A stretch of DNA of 10,955 bases from Burkholderiales bacterium. Its GTDB lineage: Bacteria > Pseudomonadota > Gammaproteobacteria > Burkholderiales > SG8-39. A program made the translations under genes and the position numbers. Each line of letters starts with the position of its first letter. The first letter of the stretch is position 1. Below the pieces are notes generated by a model, which searched no databases, was not told where the DNA came from, and saw only the letters and a list, made by a program, of their open reading frames with translations. Of the stretch, positions 1 to 8,518 are shown piece after piece. Where the stretch lies: positions 1 through 10,955 of the forward strand of contig JAICPQ010000067.1 in NCBI GenBank assembly GCA_025929745.1. Reading direction: 5' to 3'.

Positions 1-1707
1 ATAATCGGCGCGGAATTTCTTGAACGAGCCGAAGAGCGCGTTGACCGACGCGTACCACGCCTGGTGCGCCGCGGTGTGCGTGAACTGGTAAGGCCCGGCC
101 ACGTCCCCGCAGGCGTAGATGTTCGGAACCGCCGTCTGCAGGAACTCGTTGGTCTCCACCGTGCGGGACTTGCCGACGCCGATGCCGAGCTCCTCCAAGC
201 CGTAACCCTTGGTGCGCGCGACGCGGCCGAGGGCGCAGAGCAGCATGTCGAAACCGATCACCGCGCCGTTCTCGCAGACGAGCGTCTTGTCCGCATGGAA
301 CTGCTTCGCCTTGTGCCCGGTGCGAACGTCCACGCCGTCCGCGCGCATGCCGCTTGCCACCATTTCGGAGAACTCGGGGTCCTCGCGCGGCAGCAGGCGG
401 GGGAGCATCTCCACCAGCGTGACCTTGGATCCAAGGCGTGCCATGGCCTGCGCGAGCTCGCAGCCGATCGGCCCGCCGCCGAGCACGAGCAGGCGCGCCG
501 GGAGCGTGCGCAGCCCCCACACCGTCTCGGAAGTAAGCGGCTGCATGGCCTCGATGCCGGGAATCGGCGGCACGAACGGTTCCGCGCCGGCGGCGATTAC
601 GATGGCCCGGCTGGTGATCTCCCGGCCGTTGACTGCCACGGTCCAGGGCGTCGTGATCTTCGCTTCACCCTTGATGCATTCGACGCCGAGCGCGGTGTAG
701 CGTTCGGCCGAGTCGTGCGGCTCGATCGCGCGTACCACGCGCTGGACGCGGTCCATGATCTCCGCGAAATCGAATCGCGCCGTGGCTTCTTTCAGCCCCA
801 GCTCGCGCGCGCGCTTGGCGTCGGAAAGGAAGCGCGCCGTGCGAATCAGCGCCTTGGAGGGCACGCAACCCGTGTTCAGGCAGTCGCCGCCCATGCGCTC
901 TTTCTCGATCAGCGTGACCTTGGCGCGCACCGCGGCGCCGATGTAGGCCGCGACCAGGCCGGCCGAGCCACCGCCGATCACGACGAGATTGCGCGCGAAG
1001 CGCCGCGGCTTCCTCCAGCGCGCATAGACGCGCCGCGCCGCGGCGTACTCCACTGCCCTCTTCGCGACGAGCGGGAAGATGCCGAGGAGCACCAGGGCGC
1101 CGACGAGCGGCCAGGAGAGCACGTCGCGCAGCGATTCGACGCGCGCGAGCTGCGTGCCGGCGTTCACGTACAGCACCGTGGCGGGGAACATGGCGAGCTG
1201 GCTCACCCAGTAGAACGTCCAGGTGCGGATCAGCGTGAGGCCCATCGCGAGGTTGATGAGGAAAAATGGGACCGCGGGAATGAGCCGCAGCGTGAAAAGG
1301 TAGAAAGCGCCGTCGCGTTCGACGCCCCGGTTGATCGGCGCGAGCCGGCGTTCGAACCGCGCCTGCACCCAATCGCGCAGCACGAAGCGCGACGCGAGCA
1401 TCGCCAGCGTGGCGCCGATCGCCGAGGCGAAGGAGACGAGCACGATGCCGAGCGCCGGCCCGAAGATCGCACCGGCCAGGAGCGTAAGCAGCGCGGCCGC
1501 CGGCAGCGATAGCGCGGTGAACGCGACGTACAGAAGGAAAAAGCCGGCCGCGACCTGCGCCGGGCGCGCCGCGCGCCACGCCTCGATCGCCGCCTGCTGC
1601 GCCTTCAGGTTCTCAAAGCTGAAGTAGCGCTGGCCACCGGCCGCGAAGAACGCGGCGAGCGCGAAAGCGAAGAGGAGGACAACCGCGAGCCTGGGGCGGC
1701 TCAGCAT
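1..1707 (-). CDS. TVP38/TMEM64 membrane domain fused to FAD-dependent disulfide oxidoreductase (3' end beyond window)
   Basis: The open frame runs from ATG at 1707 to the window edge without a stop, giving 569 residues. Residues 1-215 are a membrane part: a signal-anchor helix at about 8-23, hydrophobic segments at about 52-108 and 133-158, and another at about 199-215. The LRLIPxxPF-like stretch (residues 140-149) is the SNARE-associated/DedA-like signature of TVP38. Residues 239-569 are a class I pyridine-nucleotide disulfide reductase: the FAD dinucleotide fold VIGGGSAG (243-250), the redox-active disulfide CLNTGCVPSK (Cys276 and Cys281), an NAD(P)H-binding LGGGPIGCE (409-417), and the second FAD motif YACGDVAG (531-538). 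The C-terminal dimerisation domain lies outside the window. Such fusions are known in proteobacteria as bifunctional TVP38/FAD oxidoreductases; their substrate is uncertain. It follows the cyclic-nucleotide-binding gene by 12 bases, so it is probably co-transcribed. Mercuric reductase itself is unlikely because there is no mer context. Confidence 0.93.
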   Translation of the reverse strand, partial: MLSRPRLAVVLLFAFALAAFFAAGGQRYFSFENLKAQQAAIEAWRAARPAQVAAGFFLLYVAFTALSLPAAALLTLLAGAIFGPALGIVLVSFASAIGATLAMLASRFVLRDWVQARFERRLAPINRGVERDGAFYLFTLRLIPAVPFFLINLAMGLTLIRTWTFYWVSQLAMFPATVLYVNAGTQLARVESLRDVLSWPLVGALVLLGIFPLVAKRAVEYAAARRVYARWRKPRRFARNLVVIGGGSAGLVAAYIGAAVRAKVTLIEKERMGGDCLNTGCVPSKALIRTARFLSDAKRARELGLKEATARFDFAEIMDRVQRVVRAIEPHDSAERYTALGVECIKGEAKITTPWTVAVNGREITSRAIVIAAGAEPFVPPIPGIEAMQPLTSETVWGLRTLPARLLVLGGGPIGCELAQAMARLGSKVTLVEMLPRLLPREDPEFSEMVASGMRADGVDVRTGHKAKQFHADKTLVCENGAVIGFDMLLCALGRVARTKGYGLEELGIGVGKSRTVETNEFLQTAVPNIYACGDVAGPYQFTHTAAHQAWYASVNALFGSFKKFRADY

Positions 1708-1719
1708 TCCCGCAGACTA

Positions 1720-2262
1720 CTACAGGACGTTGATCGTGCTGTGCGTCTGGTCGTCGATCAGGCCGAGCAGACGCTCGCTCGTGGCGCGCAGGCGCTGCGA
1801 CAGCATGAGGACGAGCTCCATCAGCACCTTGGCGCCGAGGAGCGGCTGCTCGACGATGATGCGCGCCAGGCTTTCGCGGTCGAGGACCGCGATCGTCGTG
1901 GCCTCCACCGCGAGGCAGGTCGCAAAGCGCGGCTGGCCGTCGATCATCGACATCTCGCCGAGCGTGCGCCCAGGGTCGACTGAGGCGAGGAGCTGCGGCG
2001 TGTTCCAGCGGTCGCGCTTGTGCACTTCAACGCACCCTTCGAGCACCATGAGCATGAAGTCGCCGCCCTCGCCTTCCCGGATGACCTCGGCGCGCGGCTC
2101 GGCGCGGTACACCTGCATGAACTGCGCGAGGAGCTGCACCTCGGCGGCCGAGAAGTTCTCGAGCAGCGGGCATTTCGGAATGAGCGCGCGCATCTGCTCG
2201 GCGAAGCGGCTCGCATCGCCGAGTGCCTCGAGATTCTCCAGCTGTTGATTGTGCAGCGCCAT
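1720..2262 (-). CDS. Stand-alone cyclic-nucleotide-binding domain protein (CRP-type sensor without DNA-binding domain)
   Basis: This is a 180-residue protein with one cNMP-binding beta-roll at about residues 28-150. The phosphate-binding cassette is recognisable as LGEMSMIDGQPRFATC (101-116): Gly102-Glu103 and Arg112 match the Gly-Glu and Arg that hold the cyclic phosphate and ribose in CRP-family domains. A C-terminal helix (about 145-170) follows, but there is no helix-turn-helix, so it is not a complete CRP/FNR regulator and probably acts through a partner. No signal peptide or membrane segment is visible. It lies 28 bases downstream of aroG and 12 bases upstream of the TVP38/FAD oxidoreductase, on the same strand with no terminator between. 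No good Shine-Dalgarno precedes the ATG at 2262, so translation may depend on coupling or the start may differ. Ligand (cAMP, cGMP or none) cannot be told from sequence. Confidence 0.88.
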   Translation of the reverse strand: MALHNQQLENLEALGDASRFAEQMRALIPKCPLLENFSAAEVQLLAQFMQVYRAEPRAEVIREGEGGDFMLMVLEGCVEVHKRDRWNTPQLLASVDPGRTLGEMSMIDGQPRFATCLAVEATTIAVLDRESLARIIVEQPLLGAKVLMELVLMLSQRLRATSERLLGLIDDQTHSTINVL

Positions 2263-2290
2263 GGCGTTGGCGCCGGATTATGCCGAATCC

Positions 2291-3379
2291 CTAGTGCGCT
2301 CGCTTGCGCCGCTCGCCGATGCCCGCTGCGAGCGTGTCGAGCAGCTTGACCGAGTCGTCCCAGCCCAGACATGCGTCGGTGATGCTCTGTCCAAAAGTGA
2401 GCGCGCTTCCGGGCACGAGGTCCTGCCGGCCTTCGCGCAGGTGCGATTCGATCATCACGCCGACGATGCGGCGCTCGCCCCCGGCGATCTGCCGGCCGAT
2501 GTCGCCCCCGACCTCTGCCTGACGGCGGTAGTCCTTGGCGGCATTCGCGTGAGAGCAGTCGATCATCAGGCGCTCGGGCAGCTTCGCGCGTGCGAGCTCC
2601 GCGCACGCGGCTCTCACCGAGTCGGCGTCGTAGTTCGGCTGCTTTCCCCCCCGCAGGATGATGTGGCAGTCCTCGTTACCGCGCGTCTGCACAATCGCCA
2701 CCTGCCCGCTCTTGTGAACCGAGAGGAAGTGGTGCTTTTGGCGCGCGGCAAGCAGCGCGTCGATCGCGATCTTGACGTTGCCGTCGGTGCCATTCTTGAA
2801 ACCCACCGGCGCCGACAGTCCCGAGGCGAGCTCGCGATGCACCTGGCTCTCCGTGGTACGCGCGCCGATCGCGCCCCAGGATACAAGGTCGCCGATGTAC
2901 TGCGGCGAGATTACGTCGAGGAACTCGCAGCCGGCGGGCACGCCGGCCTGGTTGATGCGCACGAGCAAATCGCGCGCGATGCGCAAACCCTCGTTGATGC
3001 GGAAGCTGCCATTGAGATAAGGATCGTTGATGAGCCCTTTCCAGCCGACCGTAGTGCGCGGCTTCTCGAAGTACACGCGCATCAGGATCTCCAGGTCATC
3101 GTTCAACCGTTGCCGCTCGGCGGCGAGGCGCTTCGCGTATTCCAGCGCTGCGGCCGGGTCGTGGATCGAGCACGGGCCGATGACGACGAGCAGCCGGTCG
3201 GAGCGCCCGTTCAGGATTTGCCGCACGCGCGCGCGCGTCTCGGCGATCAGCGACTCGACGGCCGTGCCCTGAATCGGAAAGAAGCGGATCAGGTGCTCGG
3301 GCGGCGGCAGCGGCACGATGTTGTCGATGCGCTCGTCGTCGGTGAGGGAGGTCTTGTCGTTGATCGGCTCGTTCGTCAT
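2291..3379 (-). CDS. aroG: 3-deoxy-7-phosphoheptulonate (DAHP) synthase, class I, AroG type
   Basis: This cytoplasmic enzyme condenses phosphoenolpyruvate with erythrose 4-phosphate to DAHP, the first step of the shikimate pathway. The 362-residue length is close to E. coli AroG/AroF/AroH (about 350). Family motifs are intact: GPCSIHDP (68-75), RVYFEKPRTTVGWKGLINDP (101-120) and GFKNGTDG (193-200). The expected metal ligands are Cys70, His277 (DCSHAN), Glu311 (MIESHL) and Asp335 (ITDACLGW). The N-terminal extension before residue 45 is the part that carries feedback inhibition in this family; whether Phe, Tyr or Trp inhibits cannot be read directly. The start is ATG at 3379, preceded by GAGG four bases upstream. 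Just ahead of that lies a Phe-codon leader and attenuator, which argues for control by charged tRNA-Phe. The symbol follows the enteric isozyme naming; aroF would fit equally well. Confidence 0.96.
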   Translation of the reverse strand: MTNEPINDKTSLTDDERIDNIVPLPPPEHLIRFFPIQGTAVESLIAETRARVRQILNGRSDRLLVVIGPCSIHDPAAALEYAKRLAAERQRLNDDLEILMRVYFEKPRTTVGWKGLINDPYLNGSFRINEGLRIARDLLVRINQAGVPAGCEFLDVISPQYIGDLVSWGAIGARTTESQVHRELASGLSAPVGFKNGTDGNVKIAIDALLAARQKHHFLSVHKSGQVAIVQTRGNEDCHIILRGGKQPNYDADSVRAACAELARAKLPERLMIDCSHANAAKDYRRQAEVGGDIGRQIAGGERRIVGVMIESHLREGRQDLVPGSALTFGQSITDACLGWDDSVKLLDTLAAGIGERRKRAH

Positions 3380-3391
3380 GGGGCCTCGGGC

Positions 3392-3430
3392 AAAAAAAAA
3401 CCGCCAGGCTTTGGGCGCTGGCGGTTTTTT
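3392..3430 (-). terminator. Rho-independent terminator of the aroG attenuator (3:4 helix)
   Basis: In minus-strand RNA, CCGCCAG (3424-3418) and CUGGCGG (3407-3401) form a perfect seven-pair stem with a ten-base loop, followed by nine U residues (3400-3392). Six A residues before the stem can pair with the first U residues to extend it. It ends 12 bases before the aroG start codon, so it sits between the leader and the gene it would control, not after an operon. It could also work weakly in the plus direction, but no plus-strand gene ends here. Confidence 0.88.
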
Positions 3431-3508
3431 CGGGTTTCTCGGGTGCGCTTAGCCGGCTCCCTCCGCCAGTTGGCTGGGATAAAAGAAAGCAAAGAAGAAA
3501 AACCGGCG
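3418..3508 (-). promoter_or_regulatory. Attenuator: alternative protector (1:2) and antiterminator (2:3) helices
   Basis: Read as minus-strand RNA, segment 1 CGCCGGUU (3508-3501) can pair over eight positions, one of them G-U, with segment 2 AACUGGCG (3471-3464); the Phe codons lie in the loop. Segment 2 CUGGCGG (3469-3463) is also perfectly complementary to segment 3 CCGCCAG (3424-3418), which is the 5' arm of the terminator. A ribosome stalled on the Phe codons would cover segment 1 and free segment 2 to take segment 3, so aroG is read through. A ribosome reaching the stop at 3449 would sit over or close to segment 2, letting the terminator form. The pairings are seen in the sequence; the mechanism is inferred from the well-known trp/phe attenuator model. 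Confidence 0.82.
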
Positions 3509-3514
3509 CGTCAC
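3449..3514 (-). CDS. Phe-rich attenuator leader peptide upstream of aroG (21 codons)
   Basis: A short frame reads GTG ACG CGC CGG, then eight codons encoding FFFFAFFY, then Pro-Ser-Gln-Leu-Ala-Glu-Gly-Ala-Gly and TAA (stop at 3449-3451). Six of codons 5-11 are Phe, three of them TTT, which is unexpected in GC-rich DNA; codon 12 is Tyr TAT. The pattern closely resembles the enteric pheA leader, whose core is FFFAFFF. The GTG start overlaps the stop of the upstream thioesterase (GTGA, 3511-3514), so translation could begin by re-initiation. There is no strong Shine-Dalgarno. Another in-frame GTG lies 18 bases further upstream. The peptide itself probably has no function: ribosome stalling on its Phe codons would report the level of charged tRNA-Phe. 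Translation is inferred from composition and from the surrounding RNA helices. Confidence 0.85.
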   Translation of the reverse strand: MTRRFFFFAFFYPSQLAEGAG

Positions 3515-3936
3515 GACTTTGGATTCTGCCACAAAACCATCTGCGTGCACCGGAAAAGCGCGATGCGCGCCCCGCTTGCCTCATTCGTGACCACCGCGTC
3601 CCATACCTGCGTGGTGCGCCCGAGGTGCACCGGGGTGGCCCGGCAGGCGATGGCGCCTTCGCGCGCCGTACCAAGGAAGTTCGCCTTGAGCTCGATCGTT
3701 GTGAAGCCCTTTGCGCCCTCCGGGAGCGTGGCAAGGCAGCCGTAGCCGCAGCTCGTATCGGCGAGCGCGATCACCGAGGCGGCGTGCAGAAAGCCGTTCG
3801 GCGCCATCACTTCAGGGCGCACCACCATGCGGCTTTCCACGGTTTTGGGCGAAACCGTGACGATTTCCACACCGAGGTGACCCGGAAGGTGGCCTTGCCC
3901 GAAACGGTTGAAGTACTCGCGCGTTAACGTAGTCAT
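3511..3936 (-). CDS. PaaI-family hotdog-fold thioesterase
   Basis: This 141-residue protein has the single hotdog domain typical of the PaaI/YdiI acyl-CoA thioesterases that hydrolyse CoA thioesters in the cytoplasm. The core NGFLHAASVIALADTSCGYG (47-66) matches the family pattern NGxxHGGxxxxLADxxxG; Asp60 is the likely catalytic acid. ELKANFLG (82-89) is the usual following strand. One deviation is Ala-Ala after the His, where Gly-Gly is normal. The substrate is unknown, and the fold is shared by enzymes of phenylacetate, menaquinone and siderophore pathways. Its stop codon overlaps the start of the Phe leader peptide by four bases, so it may be transcribed with aroG. The start is ATG at 3936 with only a weak ribosome-binding site; divergent from the AAA+ gene. 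Confidence 0.9.
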   Translation of the reverse strand: MTTLTREYFNRFGQGHLPGHLGVEIVTVSPKTVESRMVVRPEVMAPNGFLHAASVIALADTSCGYGCLATLPEGAKGFTTIELKANFLGTAREGAIACRATPVHLGRTTQVWDAVVTNEASGARIALFRCTQMVLWQNPKS

Positions 3937-3988
3937 GGATCGACACTCGTGATTGGCACTCTACAGTGCGACCTGCCAGGCAAGGTGT

Positions 3989-4017
3989 TTGCTAGGTCGG
4001 AGGCATCATGCTAATTT
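3989..4017 (+). promoter_or_regulatory. Possible sigma70-type promoter for the AAA+ gene
   Basis: TTGCTA (3989-3994) is followed by a 17-base spacer and TAATTT (4012-4017). A TG one base before the latter makes an extended -10 element. The matches to consensus are partial (4 of 6 and 3 of 6), but spacing and position, about 50 bases before the ATG at 4066, are right, and this AT-rich patch stands out in the GC-rich DNA. It is a visual call only. Confidence 0.35.
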
Positions 4018-4065
4018 TTTCAACCGTGGTGGCAGGCGAGAACAATAAGAAGGAAGGTGGGAACC

Positions 4066-5031
4066 ATGCCGAGTGAAGTCGCCATTCCGATTGCAGGGTT
4101 CAAGGACGTCTACGACGTCAGCGCGGTGGAGAAGGCGCTGCACGAGCTTTCGCCTACCGCGAACGAGGCGCTGCGCGCGCTCTACGAAAAAATGGTGCGC
4201 CTCGGCGGCCAGCGCTTCACGGTGAAGCCGTCCACGCTGCCGGAGATGGAGCGCCTCTTCGCGGAGCTGCCCAATTTCACCGAAGTGCTCGAGGACATCC
4301 GCAAGCACCTCGCGCTCTGCATTGACTCGAACGACTCGATCGAATTGCCCCCCATGCTGCTGCTCGGCGGCCCCGGCATCGGCAAGACGCATTTCGCGCG
4401 CAAGGTCGCCGAGCTGCTCGGCACCGGGTTTGGCTTCGTGCCGATGAGCTCGCTCACCGCCGGCTGGGTGCTGTCGGGCGCGTCCTCGCAGTGGAAGAAC
4501 GCGAAGCCCGGCAAGGTGTTCGACACGTTCGTGAACGGCGAGTACGCGAACCCGGTCATCGTGGTGGACGAGCTCGACAAGGCGAGCGGCGACGGCCAGT
4601 ACGACCCGCTCGGCGCGCTCTACGAGCTGCTCGAGGTGAAGACCGCGACGCGCTTTGTCGATGAGTTCGTCGAGCTGCCGATCGACGCATCGGGCGCCGT
4701 CTGGCTCGCAACCGCGAACGACCCGGGCCGCATTCCGGAGCCCCTCCTTGACCGGCTCAATGTTTACGAAATCGATGCGCCCGACGCGGAAGGCGCGCGC
4801 TCCATCGCGCTCGCCATTTACCGCGAGATCCGCGGCTCGCACGATTGGGGCCGCAGTTTCCCCGAGGCGCCTTCGGAGCCCGCCCTCGACAAGCTCGCCT
4901 CGCTTCCGCCGCGCGAGATGCGCCGCGCGCTGCACGCCGCCTTTGGCAGCGCCAAGCTTGCCGGCCGCGCCGAACTTAGTCCCGACGACATCCAGGACGG
5001 GCGCCTGCGCAAGCAGCGAATCGGTTTCTAG
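4066..5031 (+). CDS. AAA+ ATPase resembling the Lon ATPase module, without protease domain
   Basis: This 321-residue AAA+ protein has Walker A GGPGIGKT (101-108), Walker B VIVVDELD (164-171), sensor 1 ATAN (215-218), a candidate arginine finger at Arg230 (LLDR) and a sensor 2 arginine at 283. The stretch after Walker B, with YDPLGALYELLE (179-190), resembles the DPxxALLEVLD of Lon. The protein ends right after the helical lid, so the Ser-Lys protease domain is absent, as is the Lon N-terminal substrate domain. An N-terminal helical region of about 90 residues precedes the ATPase. It is expected to act as a hexameric unfoldase or remodeller; the target is unknown. ATG 4066 is chosen because AGGAAGG lies eight bases upstream; the in-frame GTG at 4057 abuts that site. 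It is divergent from the thioesterase, and its stop shares a CTAG with that of the convergent DUF6644-like gene. Confidence 0.9.
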   Translation: MPSEVAIPIAGFKDVYDVSAVEKALHELSPTANEALRALYEKMVRLGGQRFTVKPSTLPEMERLFAELPNFTEVLEDIRKHLALCIDSNDSIELPPMLLLGGPGIGKTHFARKVAELLGTGFGFVPMSSLTAGWVLSGASSQWKNAKPGKVFDTFVNGEYANPVIVVDELDKASGDGQYDPLGALYELLEVKTATRFVDEFVELPIDASGAVWLATANDPGRIPEPLLDRLNVYEIDAPDAEGARSIALAIYREIRGSHDWGRSFPEAPSEPALDKLASLPPREMRRALHAAFGSAKLAGRAELSPDDIQDGRLRKQRIGF

Positions 5032-5531
5032 GTGTAAGCGAGCAATCGCCCGCAAGCGATCACCGAGATCCAGATCAGGAGCGACAAGGCGCCGGCCAGC
5101 CTCGCCGAGGGCGGGGGCGGCAGCCTACGCATCGCTTCGCTATCCCATACGTCGGCAGTGCGGAACGTGATCGAGTGGAAGAGCGCGGCGTTAAGGCCGG
5201 CGCCCATGATCAGCAGCATCTTGAGGATGAAGACCTCGCTCTCGGCGAACTCGCTCGCGTGCGCCAGGAACATTAGCAGCCCGCTCGGGATGATGAGGAG
5301 GAAGCTCGCCGCCGTCCACGGCAGCACATGCCTCGCCAGGACCCTTACCGGGATGTGGCGCGAGAGCCCAAGCAGCCGCAGATCGAGCACGACGATCGAA
5401 CCGAAAAGAAGGGCGATACCGACGAGGTGCACGACCTCGACGCTCGGATAAAGCCACAGCCACTGCCGCATCGCCTGCCCGAGGCTTGAGCCCTCGAGCG
5501 CGCCCAACGCGCCACCCGGCGCCGGGCTCAT
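5028..5531 (-). CDS. Four-helix inner-membrane protein, DUF6644-like
   Basis: This 167-residue protein has four predicted membrane helices (about 33-50, 71-90, 102-121 and 144-163) and no cleavable signal. The opening LYPSVEVVHLVGIALLFGSI (27-46) with DLRLLG (50-55) is the pattern I associate with DUF6644, a family of unknown function often found beside DUF6152 proteins; this assignment is from memory. His35, His68, His91 and His119 lie in or at the edges of the helices and could bind haem or a metal. The ATG at 5531 overlaps the stop of the DUF6152-like gene (ATGA), which argues for coupled translation and a joint role. A longer frame opens upstream, but that part is out-of-frame DUF6152 coding sequence. 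The end overlaps the convergent AAA+ gene by four bases. Confidence 0.85.
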   Translation of the reverse strand: MSPAPGGALGALEGSSLGQAMRQWLWLYPSVEVVHLVGIALLFGSIVVLDLRLLGLSRHIPVRVLARHVLPWTAASFLLIIPSGLLMFLAHASEFAESEVFILKMLLIMGAGLNAALFHSITFRTADVWDSEAMRRLPPPPSARLAGALSLLIWISVIACGRLLAYT

Positions 5532-5865
5532 CTCAGTTCGATGGTCTTGCCGTTGATCGTGATGCGCTCGGCCCGCATTTCTTCGGGCTTGTTGCGGTTG
5601 GCATAGCCCTCCACCGTTGCCATGGCGCCCGGCTTGAGCCATTCCTTGGGCAGGCCGCGGTTCTCCATGCGCGAAGGCGGCGCCAGCACCACGTTCCATG
5701 TTTTGCCCGGCGCCTCGAAGCGAATGTGCCCGTGCGGGTGCTCGTAGCCGGACTCGACGATCTTGCCGGCAAGCTTGAGGGTTTTCGACGAGTCGTACTC
5801 GCTCCAGCCGTGATGCGCCGTAGCCGCGACCGGCGCGGCGAGGAAAGTCGCAAGAAGGATTCGTT

Positions 5866-5869
<4 letters not shown>
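5528..5869 (-). CDS. Secreted small protein, DUF6152-like, with predicted His-His N-terminus
   Basis: This 113-residue protein starts with a clear Sec signal peptide: Lys2-Arg3, a hydrophobic core, and an AxA site giving cleavage after Ala18. The mature protein would begin HHGWSEYD, followed by a small beta-rich domain with YEHPHGHIRFE (42-52), WNVVLAPPSRMENRGL (58-73) and a strand pattern ending in ITINGKTIELR. These match what I recall of DUF6152, of unknown function. An N-terminal His plus His44, His46 and His48 could form a periplasmic metal site; this is inference. The start is ATG 5869, which overlaps the alaS stop (ATGA). A frame opening at 5887 would add six residues before the signal peptide and is less likely. 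The membrane protein downstream is attached by another ATGA. Confidence 0.87.
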
Positions 5870-8478
<2,609 letters not shown>

Positions 8479-8518
8479 TATGGCATTCTACTGCACCGCA
8501 AATACGCAAGTGACTTAG

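Noticed and set aside
64..1512. Long plus-strand open frame of 482 codons opposite the TVP38/FAD oxidoreductase
   Set aside because: Its product is rich in Arg, His, Glu and Ala with no domain pattern, a typical antisense shadow of GC-rich coding DNA, while the opposite strand encodes clear family motifs.
3392..3430. The hairpin as an ordinary terminator of the thioesterase gene
   Set aside because: This alone would not explain the Phe-codon frame, the second CTGGCGG copy able to sequester its 5' arm, or the protector helix; an attenuator explains all three.
2249..3745. Plus-strand open frame of 498 codons across aroG
   Set aside because: It is antisense to aroG and runs through the attenuator; the composition is that of a shadow frame with no recognisable domain.
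3954..3969. TGGCAC followed by TGC, looking like a sigma54 promoter
   Set aside because: The GG-to-GC spacing is one base longer than the strict sigma54 requirement, and the -12 T is replaced.
4057..4065. GTG start for the AAA+ gene three codons upstream of the ATG
   Set aside because: The only good Shine-Dalgarno (4051-4057) abuts the GTG but lies at the right distance from ATG 4066.
4006..5055. Minus-strand open frame of 349 codons across the AAA+ gene
   Set aside because: It is antisense to intact Walker A and B motifs, has no ribosome-binding site and has a shadow-type composition.
5532..5699. Upstream extension of the DUF6644-like membrane protein frame
   Set aside because: The extra 56 codons lie out of frame inside the DUF6152-like gene and have shadow-like composition; the ATGA start is better placed.
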